Assembly: GCF_025628885.1 (NCBI RefSeq)
Contig: NZ_JAOTIF010000022.1
Span: 1-64,000 of the forward strand
DNA length: 64,000 nucleotides
DNA from: Paraflavisolibacter caeni
Lineage (GTDB): Bacteria; Bacteroidota; Bacteroidia; Chitinophagales; Chitinophagaceae
Direction: 5' to 3'
Part shown: one piece after another, positions 43,717 through 52,804 of the stretch
Layout: the number at the start of each line of letters is the position of its first letter
How positions within the stretch are numbered: position 1 is the first letter of the stretch
Position numbers and translations under genes: made by a program
Notes under the pieces: generated by a model
The model's database searches: none
The model's input: the letters and a program-made list of their open reading frames with translations, nothing else
Told to the model about the DNA's origin: nothing

Positions 43717-43766
43717 CTTTACTTACTAACCCATTAAATTCTGCCACTAAATTACAAATATGCGCC
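43688..43766 (-). ncRNA. Candidate ~80-nt RNA of unknown role
   Basis: Minus-strand -7 box TAATTTTG (43780-43773) is followed about 80 bases on by GGGCTGG-hairpin-CCGGCCC with a T-run (43716-43688), an intrinsic terminator. Nothing else explains this pair, since the nearest upstream gene is divergent. The transcript would begin with a short frame coding MWRIFVI, so a leader peptide is possible too. Not recognised as a known RNA. Confidence 0.35.
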
Positions 43767-44009
43767 ACATTTCAAAATTATTTTTTGTTCCTGTTGAAAA
43801 CTTTTACTTCTTTTTAAAAATGAAAACTTAAAGTAATAGACTTTGTAAAATATTGTTAATCAATTTGTTGGAATTTGATCCCAGTCCCTTTGAAAAATCG
43901 TTTTCCTGAAAAACTGTCAGGCCGTTCAGTATTTTTCCACATTGGCTGCCAAAATTGGGTAAAGAATGTTAAACCCGGCATTTTCAACAACTTAAATCGC
44001 ATTTGGTTA

Positions 44010-44017
44010 TAGATTTG
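44010..44017 (+). promoter_or_regulatory. -7 box of the YugP-like gene
   Basis: TAGATTTG, 30 bases before ATG 44047, fits TAnnTTTG. Confidence 0.45.
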
Positions 44018-44046
44018 ATGTTAGAATTTCAAAAAATAGTAGAAGA

Positions 44047-44739
44047 ATGACACCGTCAATAATGTTCGTTTCCTTGATCTTTATCGGCATCAGTATGATC
44101 GTTTCTATGATAATGAAGAGCCGGTTTGCTGCTTATAGTAAAGTGCCCTTGGCTGCCCGGCTTACGGGTAAGGATGTGGCAGAGAAAATGCTCCGGGAAA
44201 ATGGGATTTACGATGTAAAAGTGGTTTCTGTGGATGGATTCCTGTCCGACCACTACAATCCCATGAATAAAACTATTAATCTGAGCCCTGAAGTCTATGG
44301 CAACTATAGCGTTGCCGCTGCTGCCGTGGCTGCCCACGAAACCGGCCACGCCGTTCAGCACGCCACAGCCTATAGCTGGTTGATGATGCGCAGTCGCTTG
44401 GTGCCACTGGTTCAGTTCAGCTCTACTTTGGTCAACTGGATACTCCTGATTGGGGTGATTATGGCCAGTTCAGGCAATACCACCTTGTTATTGGTAGGTA
44501 TCGTTTTGTTTGCGTTGTCCGTTTTATTCTCTCTGATTACGTTGCCTGTAGAGTTTGATGCTAGCCGTCGTGCATTGGCCTGGTTGAAAACCACTAATGT
44601 TACCACTCCTTACGAGTTCCCGAAGGCTAAAAATGCCCTTAGTTGGGCTGCAATGACTTATGTAGTTGCTGCTTTAGCCGCCGTAGTGACGCTGATTCAG
44701 TATGTGATGATATTCTTAGGTGCCAGAAACAGGGAGTAA
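44047..44739 (+). CDS. YugP-like membrane zinc metallopeptidase
   Basis: 230 aa. Zinc site AAHETGHAVQHATAYSW (HExxH, ~97), with membrane helices before (~6-22) and after (~120-160 and ~200-220). This fits the neutral zinc metallopeptidase family of B. subtilis YugP. Likely integral-membrane quality control; substrate unknown. Confidence 0.9.
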   Translation: MTPSIMFVSLIFIGISMIVSMIMKSRFAAYSKVPLAARLTGKDVAEKMLRENGIYDVKVVSVDGFLSDHYNPMNKTINLSPEVYGNYSVAAAAVAAHETGHAVQHATAYSWLMMRSRLVPLVQFSSTLVNWILLIGVIMASSGNTTLLLVGIVLFALSVLFSLITLPVEFDASRRALAWLKTTNVTTPYEFPKAKNALSWAAMTYVVAALAAVVTLIQYVMIFLGARNRE

Positions 44740-44747
44740 AAGCCCCT

Positions 44748-44938
44748 CCTGGAACTCCGGCCCCCTCCCGGCCTCCCAACGGGGGAGCCAAACACAAGCC
44801 CATCGGTTTGCTCAGAATTAATAAAAGAAAAGAGAAGCCCCCGCTATTCAACTAGCGGGGGCTTCTCTTTTATGTTTTATATTCAACTCTATGGGTCTGT
44901 GCCTGGCGCTCCTCCCCGTTGGGGGGTGTGGCTGGGCT
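44748..44938. repeat. Two divergent GC-rich REP-like elements around a terminator
   Basis: CCCAACGGGGGAGCC (44777-44791) on one side, and a related inverted copy (CTCCCCGTTGGGGGG, ~44910-44927) on the other. Such CCCAACGGGG palindromes are dispersed between convergent genes in Bacteroidota, from memory. Confidence 0.5.
44828..44871. terminator. Bidirectional terminator
   Basis: A perfect 19-bp stem (AAAAGAGAAGCCCCCGCTA and its complement) around a 6-nt loop, with A- and T-runs at the ends, between the convergent protease and RNase G genes. Confidence 0.9.
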
Positions 44939-44942
44939 TTGC

Positions 44943-46493
44943 TTATAGTTTTATCTCCTCTCCGTTGCTATCATAAAAACGGAATTCGGTAAGGTGGTAG
45001 TTGGTATTGGGCTTAACATGGATGCTCTGGCTGTATTTTCTCTTCCATTTAGAAGCTTTTGAGAACAGCCAGCCTTTAGTAAGGTAAGCATGAACAATCG
45101 GGTGCACGACAACGGTCAGGTTGCGGTGGTTGTGGGTGAACAGGTAGCCAAGGTTCTTTTCAATCTCATCTTCCAGGATCAATGTGGATGAAATTTTGCC
45201 GGTACCATTACAGCTGGGGCATACCTCCTGTGTATTGATATTGACTTCGGGGCGCATCCGCTGGCGGGTGATTTGCATGATACCGAATTTAGAAATCGGT
45301 AAAACAGCATGCTTTGCCCTGTCAGGCCTCATAAATTCTTCCATGGCCTCCAGCAGCTTCTTCTTATTCTCCGGAAGCTTCATATCGATAAAGTCCACCA
45401 CGATGATACCGCCTATATCCCTCAGCCTTAACTGGCGTGAAATTTCTTCAGCAGCTTCCAGGTTGGTCTCAAGAGCGTTCTGCTCCTGGTTGTTACTTAC
45501 ACTCTTATAACCGCTGTTCACATCAATAACATGCAGGGCTTCTGTATGTTCAATGATCAGGTAGGCGCCGCTGTTCATGTTCACCGTTTTGCCGAAAGAG
45601 CCTTTTACCTGTTTGGTCACTCCAAACTGATCGAAGATCGGCGTGCCGTTGCCATGTAAAGCAACAATATCAGCCTTTTCAGGAGCGATCCGTTGTATAT
45701 ATGACTTGGCATCGGCATAAATACCCTTGTCATTCGTAACAATGCGGTTGAAATCTGCATTCAACAGGTCGCGCAGGATGCTGGTTGTCTTTGTCTGTTC
45801 GCTTAATATCTTGGCTGGCGGCGTTGCTCCCTTAAGATTCTGCTGAATAGTCTTCCATGTAGCCTGGAGTTCAGACAGGTCTTCATGTAGTTCAGCAGTG
45901 TTTTTGCCTTCAGCTGCCGTACGTACGATCACACCAAAGTTTTTGGCTTTGATGGATTCTACGATCCTTTGCAGCCGCTTACGTTCTTCCGAGGAATGGA
46001 TCTTCCTGGAAACGGCAACAATATCATTGAAAGGGGTTAAAACGACGAAGCGTCCCGGCAGGGAGATCTCGCAGCTTAAACGTGGGCCTTTGGCAGCAAT
46101 GGGTTCTTTTAGTATCTGAACCAAAATATTGGGTTTGCCATTCAGTACCTCGTTTATTTTTCCTGTCTTGATGATCTCTGGCTCTACCTGGAATTGCGAA
46201 AAGTCAAAACCCTCTGGGGTTTTGTCAGTGATAGCTTGCTGGGTGAATTTGAGCAGGGAGCGTGCATACGGGCTAAGGTCGGTATAATGCAGAAATGCAT
46301 CCTTTTCAAAGCCGACATCTACAAATGCGGCATTGAGCCCGGGAATCAGCTTTTTTACTTTCCCCAGGTACAAATCTCCAACAGCAAAGCGGGCATCGCT
46401 TTTTTCGCTGTGTAGTTCAACGAGTTTTTTGTCTTCTAATAATGCTATTTCCACACCCTGTGGCGTAGCATTTATAATTAATTCTTTGTTCAC
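44943..46493 (-). CDS. rng: Ribonuclease G/E family protein
   Basis: 516 aa. N-terminal S1 domain (GDLYLGKVKKLIPGLNAAFV), catalytic acids in HVIDVNSGYKS (~325) and IIVVDFIDMKLPENK (~360), and the CPSCNGTGK zinc link (~425). Lacks the long C-terminal scaffold of RNase E, so closer to RNase G. Matures 16S rRNA and decays mRNA. Confidence 0.95.
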   Translation of the reverse strand: MNKELIINATPQGVEIALLEDKKLVELHSEKSDARFAVGDLYLGKVKKLIPGLNAAFVDVGFEKDAFLHYTDLSPYARSLLKFTQQAITDKTPEGFDFSQFQVEPEIIKTGKINEVLNGKPNILVQILKEPIAAKGPRLSCEISLPGRFVVLTPFNDIVAVSRKIHSSEERKRLQRIVESIKAKNFGVIVRTAAEGKNTAELHEDLSELQATWKTIQQNLKGATPPAKILSEQTKTTSILRDLLNADFNRIVTNDKGIYADAKSYIQRIAPEKADIVALHGNGTPIFDQFGVTKQVKGSFGKTVNMNSGAYLIIEHTEALHVIDVNSGYKSVSNNQEQNALETNLEAAEEISRQLRLRDIGGIIVVDFIDMKLPENKKKLLEAMEEFMRPDRAKHAVLPISKFGIMQITRQRMRPEVNINTQEVCPSCNGTGKISSTLILEDEIEKNLGYLFTHNHRNLTVVVHPIVHAYLTKGWLFSKASKWKRKYSQSIHVKPNTNYHLTEFRFYDSNGEEIKL

Positions 46494-46681
46494 ATTACTC
46501 CACCTTTACGATCGTACTTCTTGTGGTGCTTACCATAAATGACATGCCGTAGTGCTTGCAGTAACCAGTGAACAGGATGATGTTGGGGCTATTGAGGGCG
46601 GGTTGCAAACAACACTAAAACGTCAGCATGAAACGAAATAACCGGGAACAAGACTCTTGCTCCCGGTATGGATAAGAACCT

Positions 46682-46774
46682 TTACTTTCTCTTTTTATGA
46701 CGGTTCTTTCTTAATCTCTTTTTGCGCTTATGCGTCGCTATTTTATGACGCTTTCTTTTTTTACCACAAGGCAT
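46682..46774 (-). CDS. COX24/AURKAIP1-type small ribosomal protein, 30 aa
   Basis: A 30-codon gene: MPCGKKRKRHKIATHKRKKR followed by ten more basic residues. The extreme K/R/H composition and MPCGKKRKRHK start match the Bacteroidota proteins annotated as AURKAIP1/COX24-domain, related to a mitochondrial small-subunit protein. The stop codon and frame are clean. Confidence 0.8.
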   Translation of the reverse strand: MPCGKKRKRHKIATHKRKKRLRKNRHKKRK

Positions 46775-46804
46775 ACTCTATTGACTATTTATTAATTAAC
46801 CAAT

Positions 46805-47674
46805 TTATTTTTTGCTGAGTTCAGCTATTCTTTGCTCCACTGCTTCTTTCATTTCAGGTAATCCGATCAACGGCAGGCTTTTGCGGTAATTTTCAACAGC
46901 ATGGGTGTTATCACCTTTGCGTTCATACACATCGGCCAGTGAAATCAAAGCTTCGAGGTTCTGAGGTTGCACCTGCAACACTTTTTCAAAACGGTCGATT
47001 GCCTTATCCAACTGCCCGGAAACAATAGATGCTTGCCCTAGTGTCATCAGGGCAAAAATATTTTTAGGATCCTTATCGGCTACCTGCCTGATTTTCTGGA
47101 TTCCTTCCATAGGGCTGCCAATGCCGCCATACAGATAAACCGCACCTAATCCGATTTCCGAAGAGTCGTTTGCCGGATTCACCTTCAAAGAACGTTCGAA
47201 CAAGTCTTTAGCCTGAAGCGCTTTCCAGTTTTTGAGACCTGGATTTTCTTCAGCCCTGAGATTGTTCAAAAACAAATGGGCTGCAAATGTGAGGGATTTT
47301 TCTGAATTTTCCAACCGGGCTGCTTCTGCTGTGTACCAGGCATAAGGTTCAAACACCCGCGCAGAGTCACTCCAGAAGTTTGCTAACTGGTGATAAACAT
47401 GGACTTTCTGATCTTGAACATCACCCCGGGAGATACTCTTTTCCAGGAAATTTAAACGGGTATTTTGTTCCGGACTAAGATTTTCTTTCGCATGAAACAG
47501 GATGGTATCAATGGAAATAGTAGCATGCTCCTCACCAGGAGCATGGTTATGACCATCATGATTCTCTGTACTGGCTTCTTGTTTAATACCAAATATCTGG
47601 CCCTGGCTAACAAAGAATAATATTATTACGGAGGCTAAGGCAATGCCGGCTGTAATCCACTGCGGTCTCTTCAC
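46805..47674 (-). CDS. Membrane-anchored TPR protein with His-rich segment
   Basis: 289 aa. One N-terminal membrane helix (~6-26), a His/Glu-rich linker (NHDGHNHAPGEEH, ~38-50) that might bind metal, then TPR units (~150-285: SEIGLGAVYLYGG, FALMTLGQASIVSGQLDKAI, LEALISLADVYERKGDNTHA). The -7 box TAACTTTG at 47695-47688 is 13 bases before the ATG. Likely scaffolds an envelope complex; not recognised further. Confidence 0.75.
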   Translation of the reverse strand: MKRPQWITAGIALASVIILFFVSQGQIFGIKQEASTENHDGHNHAPGEEHATISIDTILFHAKENLSPEQNTRLNFLEKSISRGDVQDQKVHVYHQLANFWSDSARVFEPYAWYTAEAARLENSEKSLTFAAHLFLNNLRAEENPGLKNWKALQAKDLFERSLKVNPANDSSEIGLGAVYLYGGIGSPMEGIQKIRQVADKDPKNIFALMTLGQASIVSGQLDKAIDRFEKVLQVQPQNLEALISLADVYERKGDNTHAVENYRKSLPLIGLPEMKEAVEQRIAELSKK

Positions 47675-47687
47675 AAAAAATTTTTTG

Positions 47688-47695
47688 CAAAGTTA
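47688..47695 (-). promoter_or_regulatory. -7 box of the TPR gene
   Basis: TAACTTTG on the minus strand matches TAnnTTTG; the leader would be only a few bases. Confidence 0.45.
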
Positions 47696-47896
47696 AAAGT
47701 TATGAGGTTTTCGAATCTGGAATGTGACTTTTGTATCCTGTTCTTAATGTTAAAATTATTGGCCCCATTTATTTTTCACATCCATACATCTGTTGGCCAC
47801 TGAGCTTTTTATAAACCGCAACCATGAATGTTTCTTCCATATCCCAATATGCTAATAGCTCAACTTTTTCCCAATCCTTGTAAATCCAGGTCCAGA

Positions 47897-48208
47897 CTAG
47901 TTCTCAACCCGTTGTCCCTGTTCTTCAATACTCACCTTCTTGATCTCAGCTACAAACTCTTTGGCTGGCTTGAAAGCAGGAATTAAATGTTCAGGAATGT
48001 TCACTGCCACATTTTTCTTGATATTACGGCCAATTTTCGCAGCTCTTTTTTTGGTAATAAAGCTTCCAAAGCCACGGATGTAAATGTTTTCACCCTTGGA
48101 TAGGGAATCTTTAATCTCTTTGAACATTGATTCCAATGTAACGAGGACATCCACTTTGGGAATTCCTGTTTTTTCTGAGATTTGGTTGACTAAATCAGCT
48201 TTTCTCAT
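47897..48208 (-). CDS. HU-family histone-like DNA-binding protein
   Basis: 103 aa from ATG 48208 (MRKADLVNQISEKTGIPK; ATG 48214 two codons upstream is possible). The HU/IHF fold, with the beta-arm signature GFGSFITKKRAAKIGRNIK and NIPEHLIPAFKP. A C-terminal extension (VSIEEQGQRVEN) is present. It compacts and bends DNA. Confidence 0.9.
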   Translation of the reverse strand: MRKADLVNQISEKTGIPKVDVLVTLESMFKEIKDSLSKGENIYIRGFGSFITKKRAAKIGRNIKKNVAVNIPEHLIPAFKPAKEFVAEIKKVSIEEQGQRVEN

Positions 48209-48335
48209 TTGCAAAGTTGTTTGAAGTTATTACCAAAAATTTATAGCACTAAAATAAATGATTACCAATAGAATACAAATATTTTATGAGTAATTGTTGG
48301 GTATTTTTACGATGAAAATAGTGAAATCACGCAAA

Positions 48336-49400
48336 ATGCATACAGATAAAGGGTTTTCTCATCAATTTACAGAGGCTTTGCTGCAATGGAACCGTACCGA
48401 AAACCACCGGCAGATGCCTTGGAAGGGAGAAAAAGATCCTTACAAAATATGGCTCAGTGAGATCATTCTGCAACAGACCAGGGTGGAGCAGGGCTTAAAA
48501 TATTATGAACGATTCATTAAAACCTTTCCTACGATACAAGACCTGGCTGCAGCTCCTGACCAACAGGTGTTTAAGCTTTGGGAGGGATTGGGTTATTACA
48601 GCCGTTGCAAAAACCTGCTGGAAGCTGCGCGCTTTATTGCAAATGACCTGCAGGGCGTATTTCCAAATCAATACGAAGATATTTTGAAATTAAAGGGCGT
48701 AGGCAGTTATACCGCCGCAGCTATTGCTTCCTTTGCTTTCAACCAGCCCTATGCGGTTCTTGATGGCAATGTGTTCCGGGTGCTGGCGCGTATCTACGAT
48801 ATTGAAGAACCCATTGATACTACCAATGGCAAGAAAAACTTCAGCCGGTTGGCTGGTCTGCAACTATCCAGGGAACAACCGGGTATCTACAACCAGGCTA
48901 TCATGGATTTTGGCGCCACTATTTGCAAGCCTTTTCCCGAATGTGCTGCCTGCTTTTTTAGTGATCGCTGCGAGGCATTCCTGCAAGGCAAACAGTTGTT
49001 GCTGCCTGTCAAGGAAAAAAAGATTGCAGTAAAAGAGCGTTGGTTCAACTACGTTGTATTGCAACATAAAAATGTGATCGCTATCAAAAAAAGAGCCAGC
49101 CGCGACATCTGGCAAAACCTGTATGAATTTCCACTAATTGAAACTTCAGGGCCTGCATCTTTGAAGGAGATCCATTTGCAGTTAGAAAAAGGTTTTGGCT
49201 TCAGTCATCATGATGTAATATTTAAAAAAGAAATATTTGAAACAAAACAACGCCTTACCCACCAGGTCATAAATTTTTCTTTTTACCAGGCCGAAACCTG
49301 CGAAGTAAAAGACATTCCGGGCTTTATATGGGTCGGTTGGGAGGAGTTAAATCATTACCCTTTTCCAAAAACTCTGCAAGAATATATTATCAACAATTAA
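48336..49400 (+). CDS. mutY: A/G-specific adenine glycosylase MutY
   Basis: 354 aa from ATG 48336; ATGs at 48312 and 48294 are also in frame. Helix-hairpin-helix LKGVGSYTAAAIASFAF and the catalytic Asp in AVLDGNVFRVLARI (~145), the 4Fe-4S loop CKPFPECAACFFSDRC (C-x6-C-x2-C-x5-C), and a C-terminal MutT-like domain for 8-oxoG recognition (EKKIAVKERWFNYVV). It removes adenine opposite 8-oxoguanine. Divergent from HU; SSB, gldE and gldD follow, an order common in Bacteroidota. Confidence 0.95.
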   Translation: MHTDKGFSHQFTEALLQWNRTENHRQMPWKGEKDPYKIWLSEIILQQTRVEQGLKYYERFIKTFPTIQDLAAAPDQQVFKLWEGLGYYSRCKNLLEAARFIANDLQGVFPNQYEDILKLKGVGSYTAAAIASFAFNQPYAVLDGNVFRVLARIYDIEEPIDTTNGKKNFSRLAGLQLSREQPGIYNQAIMDFGATICKPFPECAACFFSDRCEAFLQGKQLLLPVKEKKIAVKERWFNYVVLQHKNVIAIKKRASRDIWQNLYEFPLIETSGPASLKEIHLQLEKGFGFSHHDVIFKKEIFETKQRLTHQVINFSFYQAETCEVKDIPGFIWVGWEELNHYPFPKTLQEYIINN

Positions 49401-49556
49401 AAATCCCGTAACTTAAAATAAGCAATGCATAATCCCATAGCCCATTGAACTCGTAAATATTGAAAAGGTAGAGGCTGGCAAAAAATTTGATGTATCTTCT
49501 AATTAGCTCATAGATGTGTTATGGAAGAGATTTATTAACTAGTAATTTGTATTGTT

Positions 49557-49991
49557 ATGAGAGGAGTCAACAGAGTAATGCTTATTGGGAACCTTGGGAA
49601 AGACCCTGATGTTCAATTTTTGGAAGGAAATATCGCAGTAGCTAAATTTCCACTGGCAACAACAGAAACTTTTAAAGACCGTTCCGGTAAATTGGTATCG
49701 CAAACAGAATGGCATACAGTAGTTTTATGGCGCGGACTAGCAGAATTAGCTCAAAAATACCTGCACAAAGGAAGCCTCGTATATATAGAAGGACGACTGA
49801 GGACACGCAGTTGGGAAGATAAAGAAGGGAATCGCAAATTTGCTACCGAAGTGGTGGGCGACAACCTGATCATGTTGGATAAACGCATGGAGGGAGCTCC
49901 CAACGCTCATTTACATCCCGATACAGGGTTGGAAGGATTGAGTAATCCTGATGCGCCTTTAACGGAACCTTCACCTGACCTTTCTTTTTAG
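49557..49991 (+). CDS. ssb: Single-stranded DNA-binding protein
   Basis: 144 aa. OB fold with GVNRVMLIGNLGKDPDVQF and TEWHTVVLWRGLAELAQKY, GSLVYIEGRLRTRSWED. The C-terminus (TEPSPDLSF) is less acidic than the usual DDDIPF tip but keeps the final Phe. Protects ssDNA in replication and repair. Confidence 0.95.
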   Translation: MRGVNRVMLIGNLGKDPDVQFLEGNIAVAKFPLATTETFKDRSGKLVSQTEWHTVVLWRGLAELAQKYLHKGSLVYIEGRLRTRSWEDKEGNRKFATEVVGDNLIMLDKRMEGAPNAHLHPDTGLEGLSNPDAPLTEPSPDLSF

Positions 49992-50024
49992 AAGCAATAA
50001 AACAATAAATTTGTATTTTACACG

Positions 50025-50048
50025 GGCAGGCCGTTATGACCTGCCTTT
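50025..50048 (+). terminator. Weak hairpin after ssb
   Basis: GGCAGG-9 nt-CCTGCC then TTTG; could end ssb transcripts, although TAAATTTG at 50006-50013 (a -7 box) suggests it may lie in the gldE leader instead. Confidence 0.4.
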
Positions 50049-50081
50049 GTGATATTACAAGTTTTCACCAAAACTTTTGAA

Positions 50082-51422
50082 TTGGATTATTTATCGATCA
50101 TTAACCATATAAACTCGATTTTTCTACTGGAAGTCAATCCCCAGAGCACTATTTTCCTGGCCGTGCTCTTGTCTGTTTTACTGCTGTTAAGCTTTATTAC
50201 AGCAGGTGCTGAGGTAGCTCTTTTTTCTTTGCAGGCGAAAGATGTTAATATGCTGAAAACTAAGCAGCACGGGGCTGCCAGGCGAATTACAACCCTGCTC
50301 GACGAGCGCAAAGCAGTTTATATATCCCTGCTGATCGCTGGTTCCATCATCAACATCAGCATCATTATACTCTCCAACTTTCTTTTAACACCTCTTTTGC
50401 AATTTGGTAAGGTGCAATTTCTTGTACCCCTCGACCTGGACCTGCTGATCAAAATTGTGGTCATCACGTTCATTATTGTCCTGGTAGGTAAAATATTGCC
50501 AAAGGTTTGGGCTACACAAAACAACCTGCGCTTTGCTTATAGCGCCGCTGCCGTAGTGGAAGGTATTCACCTGCTGTTGCGCCGCATCAGTTTGAGTATG
50601 GCAGATGTTGCCGATAACATTAGTCAGCATAGTGGCGCCAGCCAGATGCAAACCAAAAGCCTGCGGGAACTGGATGAAGCGATTGATGTCAACACTGTTG
50701 AAACATCAGATGAGGAAAAGAATATCCTCAAGGGCATCGTCAAGTTTGGCAATATCACCGTAAAACAAATCATGCGCTTCCGTCTCGATGTGAGCGGTGT
50801 GGATTATGATACGCCTTTTCCTGAGTTGGTAAAGGCTATAGAAGAACTGCATTATTCGCGCCTCCCTGTATACAACAAGGACCTTGATGATATAGCAGGT
50901 ATGCTGAATACAAAAGACCTGCTGCCGCATATCAATGATGCCGCTTTTGACTGGCATACCATGATCAGGCCTACGATGTTTGTGCCCGAATCAAAGTTGA
51001 TCAAAGACCTGCTCCATGAATTCCAGGCCAGGCACGTACACTTTGCTATTGTTGTGGATGAATGGGGTGGTACCAGCGGCATTGTGACCATGGAGGACAT
51101 ATTGGAAGAAATTATCGGTGATATACACGATGAATTTGATGAAGATGAAAACACCATCAAACAATTGGATGAGTCCAGCTATATTGTTGATGGCAAGGTA
51201 ATGCTGCACGACATGTGCCGTGCGATGAACCTCTCCCTGGACACCTTTGACGAGATCAGGGGCGAAAGTGATTCGCTCGGAGGTCTGGTGCTGGAAATTG
51301 CCGGCAAGTTTCCAAGAGTTAATGAAATACTTACAGCCGGTGACTTTGAATTTACTGTTTTAGACGTAGCGAAAAACCGTATCACCTCCGTAAAGGTGAC
51401 CATCAACCAGCATCATGAGTAA
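50082..51422 (+). CDS. gldE: Gliding-motility-associated GldE (CorC/HlyC-type membrane protein)
   Basis: About 446 aa. DUF21/CNNM membrane part with helices at ~15-40, 85-105 and 120-145; paired CBS domains (~210-330: RLPVYNKDLDDIAGMLNTKD and HVHFAIVVDEWGGTSGIV); then a CorC-type C-terminal domain (LGGLVLEIAGKFP). No ATG precedes the first helix; TTG 50082 (DYLSIINH) and GTG 50049 are the candidate starts, so the exact N-terminus is uncertain. Its end overlaps gldD by 8 bases. GldE and GldD belong to the gliding/type IX secretion group in Bacteroidota, needed for motility in Flavobacterium johnsoniae. Confidence 0.9.
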   Translation: MDYLSIINHINSIFLLEVNPQSTIFLAVLLSVLLLLSFITAGAEVALFSLQAKDVNMLKTKQHGAARRITTLLDERKAVYISLLIAGSIINISIIILSNFLLTPLLQFGKVQFLVPLDLDLLIKIVVITFIIVLVGKILPKVWATQNNLRFAYSAAAVVEGIHLLLRRISLSMADVADNISQHSGASQMQTKSLRELDEAIDVNTVETSDEEKNILKGIVKFGNITVKQIMRFRLDVSGVDYDTPFPELVKAIEELHYSRLPVYNKDLDDIAGMLNTKDLLPHINDAAFDWHTMIRPTMFVPESKLIKDLLHEFQARHVHFAIVVDEWGGTSGIVTMEDILEEIIGDIHDEFDEDENTIKQLDESSYIVDGKVMLHDMCRAMNLSLDTFDEIRGESDSLGGLVLEIAGKFPRVNEILTAGDFEFTVLDVAKNRITSVKVTINQHHE

Positions 51423-51996
51423 GTTTTTATTCTGTATCGGGCTGCTGTTCTTAATTTCCTGCAACAGCGATTATGCCTATAAGCCGAGAGGATATTTCAA
51501 AATAGATTTTCCCAAAAAGGCATACCAGTCATTCGACCAGCCTGGTTACCCCTATAGTTTCGAATACCCGGCCTACGCTAAGATTGTTAAGGATACCACC
51601 TTTTTTGAGCAAACTCCGGAAAATCCCTACTGGATCAACATTGATTTTCCCCGGTTCAACAGCCGTATTTATATCAGCTACAAGAAGGTAGAAAAAAATA
51701 ACTTCGACTCCCTGGTCAACGACGCCTTTACGCTTTCGTACAAGCAGCACACTTACAAGGCTTCTGCAATTGAGCCTGAGCCTTTTACCACACCCAACGG
51801 CATCAATGGTGTTTATTTCACTTTGAAGGGAAATACTGCCACGGCTAACCAGTTTTTTGTTAGTGATTCTGTAAAGCATTTCCTCCGTGGCGCTCTTTAT
51901 TTCAATGCTACACCGAATGAAGATTCCCTGCGCCCGGTTAATGCATTTTTGAAAACGGATCTGCAACATCTTATTAACACCCTCAGGTGGAAATAA
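51415..51996 (+). CDS. gldD: Gliding-motility lipoprotein GldD
   Basis: 193 aa. Lipoprotein signal (FLFCIGLLFLISCNSDY, Cys ~16), then YKPRGYFKIDFPKKAYQSFD, the recognisable GldD start. Overlaps gldE by 8 bases, so they are translated together. GldD is an envelope lipoprotein needed for gliding in related bacteria. Confidence 0.9.
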   Translation: MSKFLFCIGLLFLISCNSDYAYKPRGYFKIDFPKKAYQSFDQPGYPYSFEYPAYAKIVKDTTFFEQTPENPYWINIDFPRFNSRIYISYKKVEKNNFDSLVNDAFTLSYKQHTYKASAIEPEPFTTPNGINGVYFTLKGNTATANQFFVSDSVKHFLRGALYFNATPNEDSLRPVNAFLKTDLQHLINTLRWK

Positions 51997-52097
51997 AAAA
52001 AGAATGTTTTCTTATCTGGTTCTTACATATTTGCCTTCCAAACCGGTCTATTCCCGTTAAAATTTCCCGCTTCTTTCTTCCTCCCTGAATATTGATC

Positions 52098-52105
52098 TAC
52101 CTTTG
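52098..52105 (+). promoter_or_regulatory. -7 box of the DUF3109 gene
   Basis: TACCTTTG, 15 bases before GTG 52121, matches TAnnTTTG. Confidence 0.5.
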
Positions 52106-52120
52106 CAAAAAATCTAAACC

Positions 52121-52714
52121 GTGATTGCAATTGAAAATGTGCTGGTGAGCGACGATGTAGTGGAAGCAAAATTTGTATGCGATCTGCATAAATGCAAAGG
52201 CGGCTGCTGCGAAGACGGCGACGCCGGCGCCCCCCTGACAAAGGAAGAGAAGAAGATTATTGACCAGAACTATGCTGCTATTGAGCCTTACCTCACTCCT
52301 GAAGGCAAAAAAGAGATCAGTCGCCAGGGAAAATATACTTACGATCCTGAATTTGGCTGGGTAACTCCAACCATTGATAATAAGATCTGTGCCTATGGCC
52401 ATCGCGACGAACAAGGGATCATCAAATGTGGCATTGAACAGGCATACAATGATGGAAAGTTGGACTGGAAAAAACCCATCTCCTGTCATTTATATCCCAT
52501 CAAGATCACGGAAACCAAAGAGTATACCATGGTCAACTATGAGCCCCGCGAAGTGCTCTGCAAATGTGGTTGCACCCTGGGAAAAAAACTCAAAGTCCCG
52601 GTCTACCAGTTCCTGAAAGAATCCTTAGTCCGCAAATTTGGTCCCGACTTCTACGAAGCCCTCGACCAGGTTGCGCAGGATTACTTTGCGGCCAAGGAAA
52701 CTTCAAAGAAGTAG
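52121..52714 (+). CDS. DUF3109 Cys-rich protein
   Basis: 197 aa, GTG start (reads MIAIENVLVSDDVVE). Conserved Cys blocks: CDLHKCKGGCCEDGDAG, KPISCHLYPIK and EVLCKCGCTLG, so a metal or Fe-S site is likely. It belongs to the YkgJ-like/DUF3109 group that is nearly universal in Bacteroidota; function unknown. Confidence 0.9.
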   Translation: MIAIENVLVSDDVVEAKFVCDLHKCKGGCCEDGDAGAPLTKEEKKIIDQNYAAIEPYLTPEGKKEISRQGKYTYDPEFGWVTPTIDNKICAYGHRDEQGIIKCGIEQAYNDGKLDWKKPISCHLYPIKITETKEYTMVNYEPREVLCKCGCTLGKKLKVPVYQFLKESLVRKFGPDFYEALDQVAQDYFAAKETSKK

Positions 52715-52770
52715 GAAATAGACCCATCCAGACATTTTTCGTTAATTATCACATCCTCACATTATCCTTG

Positions 52771-52778
52771 TATTTTTG
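52771..52778 (+). promoter_or_regulatory. -7 box of the LutB-like gene
   Basis: TATTTTTG, 26 bases before ATG 52805. Confidence 0.45.
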
Positions 52779-52804
52779 ACCTACACAATAGAATAAGAAT
52801 TTCC

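Larger units (their letters stand above)
43346..44046. other. 700-bp intergenic region with repeats and a candidate RNA
   Basis: No protein gene. Contents: a tandem 14-bp repeat at 43551-43578 (TTCACGTTTGAT core twice), the RNA candidate and terminator at 43688-43780, and the yugP-like promoter at 44010-44017. The left third is AT-rich with imperfect repeats of GATATTG. Confidence 0.6.
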
